Origin: Gymnothorax reevesii
Lineage: Eukaryota > Chordata > Actinopteri > Anguilliformes > Muraenidae
Reading direction: 5' to 3'
DNA length: 64,000 nt
NCBI GenBank assembly: GCA_029721435.1
Contig: CM056583.1
Location: 72,973,120 to 73,037,119, forward strand
Position 1 is the stretch's first letter. Every line of letters begins with the position of its first letter. The notes beneath the pieces are model-generated. The model was not told the DNA's origin, did not search any database, and saw only the letters and a list, made by a program, of their open reading frames with translations. Made by a program: the position numbers and the translations under genes. Positions 47,339 to 56,586 of the stretch are shown in pieces.

Positions 47339-47412
47339 AGAAGCACAATATAATTTCGAAATGCAATAAATATATAATACTTACTTTTAGGCGGATCCCC
47401 CATGTCTCCCAT
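41882..47412 (-). CDS. isl1: isl1, LIM-homeobox transcription factor Islet-1 (six exons)
   Basis: Nuclear DNA-binding factor. Islet-1 works in LIM-HD complexes with Ldb/LHX partners and specifies motor and sensory neurons, pancreatic endocrine cells and second-heart-field progenitors. Coding exons on the minus strand: 47412-47385, 46667-46478, 44895-44636, 43746-43463, 42987-42820, 41995-41882 (1044 nt, 347 residues plus stop). All junctions are GT/AG and phases close exactly. LIM1 ligands are C17, C20, H39, C42, C45, C48, C67 and D70. LIM2 ligands are C79, C82, H101, C104, C107, C110, C129 and D132. The homeodomain is 181-240 with WFQN at 228-231. MGDMGDPP at the N-terminus separates it from Islet-2. 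ATG 47412 has G at -3 and +4, and the in-frame codons upstream contain no ATG. From recall, mammalian ISL1 has 349 residues. The two missing fall in the Gln run and the C-terminal tail. It could be the isl1a or the isl1b/isl1-like copy. Confidence 0.96.
42118..42369. mobile_element. Foldback MITE with 9-bp target duplication, in isl1 intron 5
   Basis: 252 bp flanked by CGAATGACC at 42109-42117 and 42370-42378. Long inverted arms: AACACATTCTAATCCC, GACTCGTCATACAGTGATG, CTGACCAGGCGTC on the left pair with AGACTGGGCT, CTATATGACGCGTTGGGATG and GACGCTTGGTCTGG on the right. The pairing continues through AAAAGGAGG/CCTCCTTTT. The centre has GGTTAAGGTTCGGGTTATGG. A 9-bp duplication with long TIRs fits a Mutator-like (MULE) non-autonomous element. 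It lies wholly in the intron and away from the splice signals. Confidence 0.85.
42447..42517. repeat. (AT)n microsatellite in isl1 intron 5
   Basis: 71 bases of pure AT alternation, self-complementary and prone to length change. A (TTTA)n run follows at about 42579-42601. Confidence 0.97.
42820..42987 (-). CDS. isl1: isl1 exon 5, LHX-binding region
   Basis: 168 nt in phase 0, residues 255-310. Acceptor TTCAG|AAT at 42988, donor TTG|GTTAGT at 42819. Contains the segment that in Islet-1 binds LHX3/LHX4 LIM domains ([20 protein letters not shown] and [17 protein letters not shown]), identical to the family by recall except QGLTG for QGMTG. Confidence 0.96.
42988..43462 (-). other. isl1: isl1 intron 4
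   Basis: 475 bp, no repeat or nested feature recognised. Confidence 0.85.
43463..43746 (-). CDS. isl1: isl1 exon 4, homeodomain
   Basis: 284 nt, residues 160-254. Acceptor ATAG|CA at 43747-43748, donor AAAACA|GTAAGG at 43462. Encodes the whole homeodomain (181-240). Recognition helix residues RVWFQNKR are intact. The following Gln run is QLQQQPNEK, one Gln shorter than I recall for mammals. Confidence 0.97.
43747..44635 (-). other. isl1: isl1 intron 3
   Basis: 889 bp, no mobile element recognised. A GCCGCCATT-free, AT-rich stretch, with nothing coding. Confidence 0.8.
44636..44895 (-). CDS. isl1: isl1 exon 3, LIM domain 2
   Basis: 260 nt, completing R73 and running to residue 159 plus one base. 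Acceptor TTTCAG|G at 44896, donor GCGG|GTAGG at 44635. Holds LIM2 (C79 to D132) and the linker [17 protein letters not shown], with ATM where mammalian ISL1 has ASL by recall. Confidence 0.96.
46007..46103 (+). repeat. Compound (TG)n-(GA)n-(TG)n microsatellite in isl1 intron 2
   Basis: TG run, a short unique spacer, (GA)9-like run at 46060-46076, then a second TG run. It explains the Cys-Val ORFs in this stretch. Confidence 0.97.
46365..46410 (+). repeat. (CA)n microsatellite in isl1 intron 2
   Basis: About 46 bases of CA, only 68 bp from the exon 2 donor. Confidence 0.97.
46478..46667 (-). CDS. isl1: isl1 exon 2, LIM domain 1
   Basis: 190 nt, residues 10 to part of 73. Acceptor TTCCAG|AG at 46668-46669, donor ATCAG|GTGGGT at 46477. 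Holds the full first LIM zinc-finger pair (C17 to D70), which is used for Ldb1-type cofactor binding. Confidence 0.96.
46668..47384 (-). other. isl1: isl1 intron 1 with microsatellites
   Basis: 717 bp. Trinucleotide-rich ATT/AAT/AGT stretch at 46786-46868 and a (TA)n(TG)n run at 47275-47333 close to the exon 1 donor. Confidence 0.85.
47275..47333 (+). repeat. (TA)n(TG)n microsatellite in isl1 intron 1
   Basis: A TA run passing into a TG run. It ends about 50 bp from the donor of coding exon 1. Confidence 0.97.
47385..47412 (-). CDS. isl1: isl1 coding exon 1
   Basis: 28 nt encoding MGDMGDPPK plus one base of the next Lys codon. Donor AAAA|GTAAGT at 47384-47383. The short first coding exon agrees with the family. 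Confidence 0.95.
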
Positions 47413-47760
47413 CTCAAGGTAATAAGGTGGTGTTAGGTCCACTTTTGTGAGATGGAGCAACAGCTTTTTCCGGGAAAAATGTTGTTCGCGATGTCGGTAT
47501 AAAGCAGCGGCGGGGAAAGAGCTCTGTCGGGCTGTTCTAGGCTATCATTTGTGTTTGCGGTAAGGGGCGTGCTTGCAGCGGTGCCTAATCCCAGAGCTGC
47601 CTGAGGAGCCCTCGTCGTCCTTATCTCTCACTCAAATTCTCTGTTCATTTTCTACTCAATCGCCATTGGTCTTGCATGGGACGTGGAAACGTCATCTCCA
47701 TGGAAAGCTGATTGGATATGAAAGAAGGAAAGCAGCCGTTCGTATTATCGCATTACTCTT
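47413..47760 (-). promoter_or_regulatory. isl1: isl1 5' UTR and proximal promoter
   Basis: Sequence directly upstream of the isl1 ATG, more GC-rich than its surroundings. On the minus strand it contains CCAATCAG at 47715-47708 and CCAAT at 47669-47665 (in GACCAATGGCG), a TGACGTTTC (CRE-like) word between them, and CTTTATACC near 47500-47506 that could act as a weak TATA-like site. CTCACAAAAGTGGACC just upstream of the ATG resembles the conserved Islet-1 5' UTR as I recall it. The transcription start itself cannot be placed. Confidence 0.5.
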
Positions 47761-47842
47761 GAAGTCTTGTTGGCTTGGCCCAACTGTAAATCTGCTGGAC
47801 GTCTTTTATATCATCGAACACCAATAGCACGGGGAAAAAAAA

Positions 47843-47908
<66 letters not shown>

Positions 47909-47998
47909 CTCAAAATGTAAAATATGACATTGATAGGATCACGATTTTTAATGTTGGGCCTTCCCCAGCGTCCCAGAATTCATTTATTTTAAAGATTT

Positions 47999-48036
<38 letters not shown>

Positions 48037-48060
48037 AGTATATTATATAGCCTATAGTGT
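47843..48060 (+). repeat. Interspersed repeat flanked by microsatellites, copy 1
   Basis: (AC)n(AT)n at 47843-47907, then a ~95-bp unit starting TTTCTCAAAATGTAAAATAT, containing GGGCCTTCCCCAGC and ATTCATTTATTTTAAAGATT, then (GT)n at 48004-48034. The unit occurs again, inverted, at 53593-53747, including the adjoining GT tract and the ATATAGCCTA word. It lies 0.4-0.65 kb upstream of the isl1 ATG. Confidence 0.8.
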
Positions 48061-50784
48061 GTGTTTGTTTGTTTGCGCGTAGGCTATATATAATTAGATT
48101 TTATTTATCTACATATAAACTCGTCAAGACGTAGTGTCTTGCATTAATAAGTATTTGAGCACATACTCAAACCAGTTTAGAAGGTTACTCGGGAAAACGA
48201 TTTCCCGCTACATTTATAAACAGGCTATTTCTTATCTTATTTCTGGGGCAAGTTGATTAATATTTAGGTCTACCGTTAGATTTTCATCTCGTAGCCTGCT
48301 TTTGATTTGAAGCCTTAGCCTATATATATCGCCATTAATGCATTCAAGGGAATTTTGAACACACGTTGAAGAAAGTGATGCCAAATAGGCAAAAAGCAGT
48401 GTTACAGCACGAGTAGACATCTTTCGGCGTTTTAGCTTTGTAAACCGAGGGGCAATTACAGTGCATAATTGCAGATAATGACAGCGCTTAACAGCCCGCG
48501 TGACACGTGGGATAATGTAAACTGAAAGTGAAGGGCAATTTGACTTAATAGGCAAAACAGAGTAAGCAGGCCAGAAATCGGCTCGGTTTAGTTTCTTGCC
48601 TGAAACAGGCAAGTGCACGTACGACGGTCAATGTTCATCATGATTGTGATTGTATTGCATAACACGGTCAGCTCAAGAAGGACTATGTAGAACTTGCATC
48701 CATGTCTGTCTTGTACAGCAAAATCATCGAACCATTCTTTGCACGGCCGGCCTATGTAACCGGACTGTCCATCCCCTCTGTAAATGTCCTTGCCAGACAC
48801 AAAAGCGCCCTCATGCGTTCAGTACAGGATCTAAAAACATTTTCTCGTAGAGCTTCTAATCTGAGAAAAATGTTTTGCATTTATGGTTCGCAAGTGTGCT
48901 TTGTTAAACTTTTGAGGAGACCAAAACTCTGTTAGTAATTCAAAAACAAACAAAATTATTGTAAATATTTGCTTATTATTTTTAAAACCTTTTTTCACTG
49001 ATGGTAGTATTAGTAATAGAAGCTGTGATTTGAATCACGTGTAAATTGCTATTATTTATTGTAGCATATGAGGCGGTCGCTAACTTTGTGAGGCTAGAAA
49101 TATGCTCAGCTTCACAAGCAAGGTAGAATTCGCTCAGAATCCAAAATATGTTCATATGGCACAGTAGCTGCCATTTGAATTTTGTTCAATTTCGAACAGA
49201 TTGTTTGGTAAAATAGGTTGACAATTTTAGATCAAGTCGTCCCCCACATTTTTTCTAAGGCGGGTGGACAGTTCTGTCATAAATACAGTGAAATAATGGG
49301 GAGCGCACTCTCTCCATCAAACATCCCCAAGTTAATGAAACCAAAACATTCATTTGCTAGAGCTGTATTTTGTGAACAGGAGTATCCTTTACTCACGCAG
49401 AAAAGGTCCGTTAAATGGTTAGCATCAATTTGCCCTTTGAACTCTTCCACTGCAAGTTAATTTCCAATTCATTCCTGAAGGGTTCCTGCAGTTATTTTGG
49501 CATTGCAATTAATTACACTCAGTACAACTTTGAAATAGAGCACACACCAATTAAAAGTTTTCAGGGGAACAGCAGGACAAAGTCATCTTTTTCAATTCAA
49601 ATAGAATGGACTGAGCCTCACTACTGCCCACAGTATATATGTTGTAATTTAAATGCATTAGTATACACTGCAGAAGGCTAATGCACAGTTAATTGATCAG
49701 ATGCAATATGCCCCCAAGAAAAAAAAAGACATCATAAACTCAAAATTTTTGAAGACGTTTTGTATTTTATTAGTAATATACTTTGATGTTTATTCATAAA
49801 TTTTCAAGGAATACCTTTCTGTCATGACTTTTTGCTTTTTGACAGATTTGCATTTTGTGGGAGCTTTGAAGACAGGATGTGCAACTTGCATTAATCCTAA
49901 GTTTAAATATCAAAATTTTATCATTATGTTGCTTTGTGCATAAATTTGACATTTAAACTCAGATTGTAGAAAATATCCATTGGGCCTAATAACCAGAGAA
50001 TCAGCATCTAAGTCTGAGTTTCAGTGAGAAAATGTAATATATTACTTTATTACCTGGACGCAGTTACGGCATAATACCAAGATGCCTGTAAGGAAATATT
50101 CTAATGGCATCATTGACCATAATCATTTGACAGGGGAGGATATAATTTAGCATATTGCTTTTGATTATTCAAAATTGAAGAACCTTGGATTATGATTATT
50201 ATTATTATTATTATACATCAAGACATTAAAAGACATCTATGCTATTTGAATTTTGTTTTAGTAATTCAATAAGGTGTAACTCAGCCCCCATTTATCAGCA
50301 GCTCAACTAATGATCAATAGCCCAGTACTGGCAGATGTATGTTGTTGTGAGTTGATAAGAATCTTGGACACCATAAACTCCACAATTACTGAATGCATAT
50401 ATGCATAAGTTATCTTCAGTCATCATTCTTTTTTTTTTGTGGGGGGGGGGGGGGTTCATCTGTGGCAAATATGTTGCTTTTCAGAGGCAAATATGTCAGT
50501 GCAGAGTGCAAGGTCATAGCAGTGCTGAGTTTTTGTAACTGCTCGATTGCTTGTGTCTCATACATACATCCTGTTTGGTAGTTCAGTGAATTGAGAGTTT
50601 GTTTAGATAAGGTCTGCAGAAGGATTATAGTTGTATTATATTAGTATTAGTATTTGTGAAGTACAGTTTAAATTTGAATATTAAAGTATTCAAAGGGGCC
50701 AGATGGATTTGATCCCAGAGTGAAATGTTTGCTGCTTTTAGAAGATATAGATTAAATTTTTGTTGTATAAATTCAACTCCTAAG
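48061..50784. other. isl1 upstream flank, no gene recognised
   Basis: No second gene. ORFs at 48600-48940 overlap in several frames and carry no domain. The stretch 49220-49540 is free of repeats, with GCAATTAATTACAC, AGTTAATGAAACC and TTCATTTGC words, and may be regulatory. A G run lies at 50441-50453. Confidence 0.4.
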
Positions 50785-51003
50785 AGTGGTGACTGAAGAG
50801 TTGCCAGTTTAAGCCTCTAATGGGGTTTGGGATACTGATTTGATCTGGAGGGACGAAGTTGGGAAGAACTCTGCTATTTGGCCTTTGGGCAAGGCCCTCA
50901 AACCCAAAATTGTACCAGGGGCTTTACCCCTGTTTCCCTCCATCCCTCCTCACTTACAACTGTTTTATCTGACATTTCTCACAATGTGTCAATGAAAAAA
51001 AGC
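50785..51003 (+). mobile_element. SINE, second copy of the 39880 family
   Basis: Contains a degenerate B-box-like GCCAGTTTAAGCCTC, then GAAGAACTCTGCTATTTGGC, GGGCAAGGCCCTCAAACCCA, TTACCCCTGTTTCCCTCC and a 3' CAATGAAAAAAAGC tail. It is collinear with 39925-40165. Confidence 0.7.
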
Positions 51004-52559
51004 AAACATTCTCAACTGAACGTTGCATGGTTACACAGAGGTAAAAAGTGCACTGAATCTGACTGTTATCACAATATTGAATGGGTGTTATTCTTCTGTA
51101 ATAGAATCATAGGTATGAAATAGTAGGTACCCTACTGTATCAGTTAGTATCACATAACCCTTTTTTATGATGTGTCATTTCTATGGTTATGTTCTGGTTC
51201 TGTTTAAAGGTTTGGTTAAGATTAAGGCTGTTGTAACAATGTGGTTAGGGTTATGGTTAGGGGCTATGCTTATGGTGAGGTAAAGGTTAAGGTTAGGGGT
51301 CTGGTTAGGAATTGTGGTCTTTTGATTAAGGCCTTTAAATGTATGAAACAGATTTGCTCAGGAATATAAGTGCTCATTTAGATTGGGTACTGTTTGCGAA
51401 ATAAGGAGAGTGCAAAAGGATTTGAGGTCATATTGCGGAGGTAAAAACTGGAGTTTTACAACCCCAGGCTTGATATAGTTCTTAATGCTATTTTGCGTTG
51501 GTAAGCAACTGAACACTAAGTATTCTGTAGTCATAGAAAAATGGTGAATATTTGTGGGCTGCAATAGTCTACTTTAATCCAATAAAGTAATGCAACTACA
51601 GTATGTAATAAAAACTCAAGGTCGGTAAATCATATATGAGGATCCTATCATGTTCATCATGAATTCAACACAGTTTGGCAAATGTCCTTCAATATATTCT
51701 CTTTAATTTGATTTCATCGTTTGATCAAGGGGATTCATGTGAGCAATAATTCCATTCAGTCAGGCACAAGCCTTTTCTTAATAAAAACATTAACAGAACA
51801 CGAAGGCTTTTATTTCATGGCCCTCATAGTCAATGTTCTTTGAGGACATTTTTTTGTAGCTCGGTGGTGTTAATGAGTACCATTTAATCCCACTGTTTTC
51901 TAATCTTATCTGCATGGTTTACCTTGTGCACAGTTCCCTGCTTACGCCACAGGTGTGGTATTAAGTCCTGGCATGATGCGCAAGCACTGGCTGTTTGTCA
52001 GCTGTTAGTTTTTCCCACCCCACAGTGAATCGAGATTACAGACCTGTTTGTTCTCTAATTAAGCTTTTCCGACAATAGTCAAATCACATTGTTCACAATC
52101 ATTAACCGAGAACAACTGTCAGCCCTTAATTAACACTATCTGCAAGCATGGGAGGAGGACTCCTTTATCTACATCAAATTGAGTGATGTAAGAAAAAGTA
52201 TACAGCTGACTAGTAAACAAACAAACCACAGCTTGGTGTCCCAAAAGGCTCCTGCAAGAGAGTCATGTGGAGACAAATCATTGATTTAAAATATCATTGG
52301 ATAGATATAGGTAAATATGTAAAGTACTGTATATGATGGCATAGATTTTTTTGGGATGCTAATGGAAGAATTTGTGTGACATCTGGCATTATTGCATTCC
52401 CAGAGCAACCACAGAAAAAGGATGAACTGCTCCATTGACATCAGAGGAATAATTTATTTATATTATATACTGCAGAATAATGTATTTGTAGTTAATTTGC
52501 AGGCTTTTGTATGGACGTTGACGCAGAGTATCGGGAGGGGGAAGTACTATGGTTAGGGG
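51004..52559. other. Non-coding stretch; TTAGGG-like words and a possible regulatory segment
   Basis: 51235-51315 has repeated GGTTAGGG / GGTTAAGG words as found inside some fish transposons. 51790-52190 has no repeat signature and carries TTAATTAACAC, CTAATTAAGC, GGTTTACC and GCCACAGGTGTGG. It could be an enhancer, but this is unproven. No gene. Confidence 0.4.
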
Positions 52560-52970
52560 ATATTTATGTCCCCCCCCCGAGGGAGAGGGGAGACATATTG
52601 TTTTAGGCTCAGATCCCCTTCGCGTCCGCGTTCCCACTTCGTTTCCGGAGCATAACTCCAAAAGCGTTGGCGTGATCTTAACAAAACTTTGCATACTTAA
52701 TACTCAGGTCCTGCAATGGTGCTTTTTGGTATGTGCCTGTCTGTCAGTCCGTCTGGATGTCATCAATTTTTGTCCAGAGCATAACACCATAACCGTTTGC
52801 ATGACCTTAATGAGACTCAGCATGCGTACTGCTCAGGTCCTGCAGTGGTGCCTTTAGGTATGTGCCTGTCTGTCTGTCTGTCCGTCCGTCCAGTGGGTTA
52901 GGCAGGGAAGGGGGGCCGGGGGGGAGACGTATGTTTTTACAAGACAAAACACATTCTAGTCTACCTTGCA
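52560..52970 (+). repeat. Repeat with two ~129-bp tandem units
   Basis: Unit starts at about 52640 and 52769. Both contain AGCATAAC.CCA.AA, a GCATAC/GCATGCG word, CTCAGGTCCTGCA.TGGTGC and GGTATGTGCCTGTCTGTC. GGGGAGACATATT on the left (about 52589) and GGGGGAGACGTATG on the right (about 52921) bracket them in the same orientation. Non-coding; the family is not named. Confidence 0.7.
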
Positions 52971-53592
52971 TCATACAAACTCATGCTACAGTCCTATCAT
53001 TGCATATGTGGTCCGTAATTAGAGAGTTAAATCTTTGGTGCAACCAGCCACAGGTCACCAGGGGCAGCCCTCATTACCAACATAGGTGAGAGACCCACCA
53101 GTCAGACAGATGGTCAGTCCCAGACTCTATGGCCCCTTCCCTATCTCACACCCCTCTGGCCTGTCCACTGTCCTTCCTCGGGACAAGCAGGTCTCAGAGG
53201 AGGGAGACAATGTCAGAGTTCATTTAAGGTAATGTTAGTGTGTGCCGGAGGCAAATTAAGAAAATTATGGCGGGCTTTTCAGCTTTTCCTCAGGGAATAT
53301 TGTATCCTCTGATGTGGCTAGGAGTACAACCTGACCCTAAAACACCACCATTGCCAATCAAAAATTTAAATCGACTATTGCTGGATGATGCCAATACTTC
53401 TGTTCACAGCAAAGCCATCAGGATATTTTGGAATTTTTTTTGGAAACTTGCATCCTTTCCATTTAAACATCTTTTATCAAAACTGCAACTTTTAAATAAA
53501 TCTTTATTTAATCATTAATGCGAGTCACCATGTCTTGCCAAAATTATATATAAAGATAAATAAAATAAAATAATATATAGCCTACGCACACT
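52971..53592. other. Non-coding, no gene recognised
   Basis: No gene or recognised repeat. Confidence 0.5.
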
Positions 53593-53607
53593 ATATATAT
53601 ATATACT

Positions 53608-53638
<31 letters not shown>

Positions 53639-53747
53639 GTCACACAAAAATAAATCTTTAAAATAAATGAATTCTGGGGGGCTGGGAAAGGCCCAATATT
53701 AAAATCATGATCCTATCACTGTCATATTTTACATTTTGAGAAATAGA
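53593..53747 (-). repeat. Interspersed repeat, inverted copy 2
   Basis: Reverse complement of the unit at 47906-48035: CACACAAAAATAAATCTTTA, AATGAATTCTGGG, GGAAAGGCCCAATATT, ATCCTATCACTGTCATATTT and TACATTTTGAGAAAT. The (AC)n run is at 53611-53638. Confidence 0.8.
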
Positions 53748-54866
53748 AAAGTAGGTGCGGTAAGTAAAGTCATAAATAAATGTAAATTCTATATAAAAGG
53801 AGGAATAAATGGCTGTGACATGAAGATTGTTGATCTCACTACAATAAATGCCCAACAATATCACCAGCTTAGTAGTTTGTGATCAGAGTGGGGTTTACTG
53901 GAAACTAGATTAATGAAACAAGAGCATCACTTTTCACTAAGAATGCACATGTTTTTCAAGCATCTGAGCCAAGGCTCAGACCTTTTCATAAAATTCTTAG
54001 AGCAGAGATTGTAAGGGAGGTACAGTTCAAAACAAATGACAGACCAAGATGCTAACATAAGAAAAGGCACATTAACATCTTTTCGGACTGAAAATAAAAA
54101 GTTTGTTTTTAATATGGGTGTGGCATACAGTGGTAATACAAATTTTCATTGGGCTGAGAGTTTCTGACCCCAGTGACAAAGCCTAGCTTTAATTTAATAG
54201 CGTTTGGCCAGAAAAGTAAGTGCAACAAGTCTGAATACCTCAATTTTCAGATTTTTTTTTTTTTTTTTGTCTCAAATGTCAGTGTTCAGCATTCATTTGC
54301 AAAATTTGTTACCATGGTTGAATTTTTCATCACGTTCTGCTTCCAATTGTATGATTTACATGATGGTGAGTTCAGAAAATGCTCACAATCCGATGTGATT
54401 GAAGGATCTCAGGCATGTACCCAGAGGGAGGAGATCTGTTTTTGGTTACCTATGTCCTTAATTGGAAATGTAAGGCTAGGAGTGAGCATCTCTGAATGCT
54501 ATTTTAACTTCCTTATCGTAGTTCTGCGGCTTGTCATTGTCAGACATGCCTGTTTTTAATATTGTGGCTGCTGAGGGTTGTCAGCCATGAAATATGTCAT
54601 TTCATCATATTACTTCATGCCTAAATAGAATTTGCTCCTCTTTATAATTTTGTGCACATGTGCATTTCACAGAATATTACACATCTACGTGAATTGCAAT
54701 ATCAGCTATGCTTTCAGCACTTTATCATTTAGAACACACATCACCGTGACACAGATTTGCTCTTCCATTGTTGTTGCTGTTTAATCAGGAATTATTGTCC
54801 CAATAAGGCTAAAGGATCAATATTTGGTTGATGTTTTCAGACTGTCTTTCACACAGTCAATAATTA
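53748..54866. other. Non-coding, no gene recognised
   Basis: No gene recognised. T run at about 54251-54268. The ORF at 54173-54559 is unremarkable. Confidence 0.5.
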
Positions 54867-55045
54867 GGGGTGTCAAACTAATCTGAAAAAGGGAAGGATT
54901 TTCATTCCAAACTAGCAGAAGCACACCTGATACAACTTACTGGCTGAGATCACTTGATTAAATTAGTTGTATGAGGTGTCCTTCTGCTTGGCTGGATTGA
55001 AAACCTGCAACCCCTCGGCCCCTTGATGTTCCAGTTTGACATCCC
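54867..55045. mobile_element. MITE with GGGGTGTCAAACT ends
   Basis: Inverted ends GGGGTGTCAAACT (54867-54879) and AGTTTGACATCCC (55033-55045), one mismatch. Inside, TGATTAAATTAGTTGTATGA pairs loosely with the left half. The terminus resembles hAT-type vertebrate MITEs. Target duplication not resolved. Confidence 0.65.
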
Positions 55046-55124
55046 GGAATTAATGCAAAAATACAAAAGGCAGCACTTACATTTTGTTCTTTTTTACAAA
55101 TAAGTCAACTTTATCACAATGTAA

Positions 55125-55360
55125 AGCCTAATTTATAGTCGTCCAACTCCGTCAATGTGCAGAGAAGCAAAGCCCCTCTCCAACATTCTAAACCCTCTCT
55201 GACATGCTCTCGAACGCATGACGGACACCTCCCAAATTTTTTAACTGTCCGTCAAAACATGCGTCATGCGTGCAAGAGCATGTCGGAGAGGGTTTACAAC
55301 GTCAGAGAGGGGCTTTGCTTCTCTGTGCATTGACGGAGTTGGACGACTATAAATTAGGCT
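55125..55360. mobile_element. Long-hairpin MITE, 236 bp, TAA target duplication
   Basis: Nearly the whole element is a palindrome. The left arm AGCCTAATTTATAGTCGTCC, AACTCCGTCAATGTGCAGAG, AAGCAAAGCCCCTCTC pairs with the right arm down to AGGCT at 55360, around a short centre near 55235-55250. TAA flanks both sides (55122-55124, 55361-55363). The three-base TAA duplication points to a PIF/Harbinger-type MITE. Confidence 0.85.
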
Positions 55361-55457
55361 TAAGAAGTCACATATTTTATTTCAAAAATATTACACCCAA
55401 TGAATCTCATATTCCAGTTAGTCTTTTTGGATATAGGGAAGCATGAAAAGGTGTGGC

Positions 55458-56581
55458 TGTGAGGTTACGCTCAGAAACCAGACGCGAGAACCAAGTAATC
55501 CAAAAAGCTGGTGCTTTATTAGGAAAGGGGGCGAACCCCCGCAGAACAGGAGGCAACAGTACAAAGTCCACAATCCAAAAATCACAATCCCAGAAGCGTA
55601 ATCCAAGTCGTAATCAGGGCAGCAAACACAAAACTTGTGGTCGAGCAAAAAAGGTTCGATACACAGATGCAAACAAATCCAAGACTAAGCCAAAATCGTA
55701 ATGAGGGTCGGTCCAGTCAGAAGTGAATCACAGAGAGTACAAGGCATAAACAGTCACCGCACAGGTAAACTAGGAGAAACATTCTGACAAAGAGCTGGCT
55801 GTGAAATGACTGCTTAAATACACAAACAGGAAGTCACATGCTACAATGGGAAACAGGTGAGCTGGATTAGACTAATTACAAAGGAATGAACATGAGGAAC
55901 TTCCTGATTACAAGAAATAGGCAAAAAGCCAAAACACGGACAGGGATCACAAAGACAGCCTACAGAGAGACATACGGCTCCGGTTAGGGAGTTCTGTCGT
56001 GCACAGAAAAGGAGAGAGAACAGACTTTAAGAAGCGCCAAGGTTCCGCTGAAACTGCAGCAAAGTAGATTGAGTAAAGACAAGAGGCGGAGACTGGAACA
56101 GGGTGAATGCTGAGAGGTTGTTAATCAATTAGTAAAGTGCAGCTATACAATCCCGAGTGCTTGTTAGTAAGTTAGTACTAAAAACAGTGTTAGTTTGGGT
56201 TAGTAAGTTTAACTAAAATAACAAACTGTCAGTATTGTTAGTAATATAGAAAAGCAAGGTGAAGGAAGTAAACAAGATTGGAAGGAATGATTGAAATCCC
56301 AGAAACCATTATATCACCCGAAATAGTGGCACGCAATAGGTCTACTGGGGCTGTGAGCAATGTCAAGACATGGGACCAGACAGGGGGAGACAAAGTGCAA
56401 CGCATGGTAAAAAACTAAATATAGACCGGAGTAAAACTGCAATGATGGAATACGGAAGACCTACACAGACAAAACAAAAACAAAGCATGGCAAGGCATCT
56501 AAATCACAATACAGAAAACAGAGCATGGTCAGACAAGGCAGAATTCAAAATAAACATAGCAAACAGGGCAGAATCACAACA
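55458..56581 (-). mobile_element. Solo LTR, minus orientation
   Basis: Bounded by TG...CA with a possible 5-bp target duplication GTGGC (55453-55457 and 56582-56586). Read on the minus strand it begins TGTTGTGATTCTGCCCTG, has a TATA-like TATTTAAGCAGTCATTTC near 55805-55825 and a polyadenylation-type AATAAAGCACC near 55510-55525, and ends CGTAACCTCACA. Order and motifs fit a Gypsy-like LTR of a fish retrotransposon. No internal gag or pol sequence is next to it. The 5' boundary rests on the short duplication and is the less certain end. Confidence 0.6.
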
Positions 56582-56586
56582 GTGGC

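Noticed and set aside
47413..47460. 48-nt in-frame extension upstream of the isl1 ATG
   Set aside because: The frame is open but starts with TTG, not ATG. ATG 47412 is in a good context and matches the family start.
47499..47504. TATAAA as the isl1 TATA box
   Set aside because: The hexamer reads TATAAA on the plus strand; on the isl1 strand it is TTTATA, so it is only a weak candidate.
48600..48940. Small divergent gene upstream of isl1
   Set aside because: Several short ORFs in different frames on both strands, with no conserved motif or start/splice context.
51235..51315. Interstitial telomere repeat
   Set aside because: GGTTAGGG words are irregular and mixed with GGTTAAGG/GGTTATGG, more like transposon-internal sequence.
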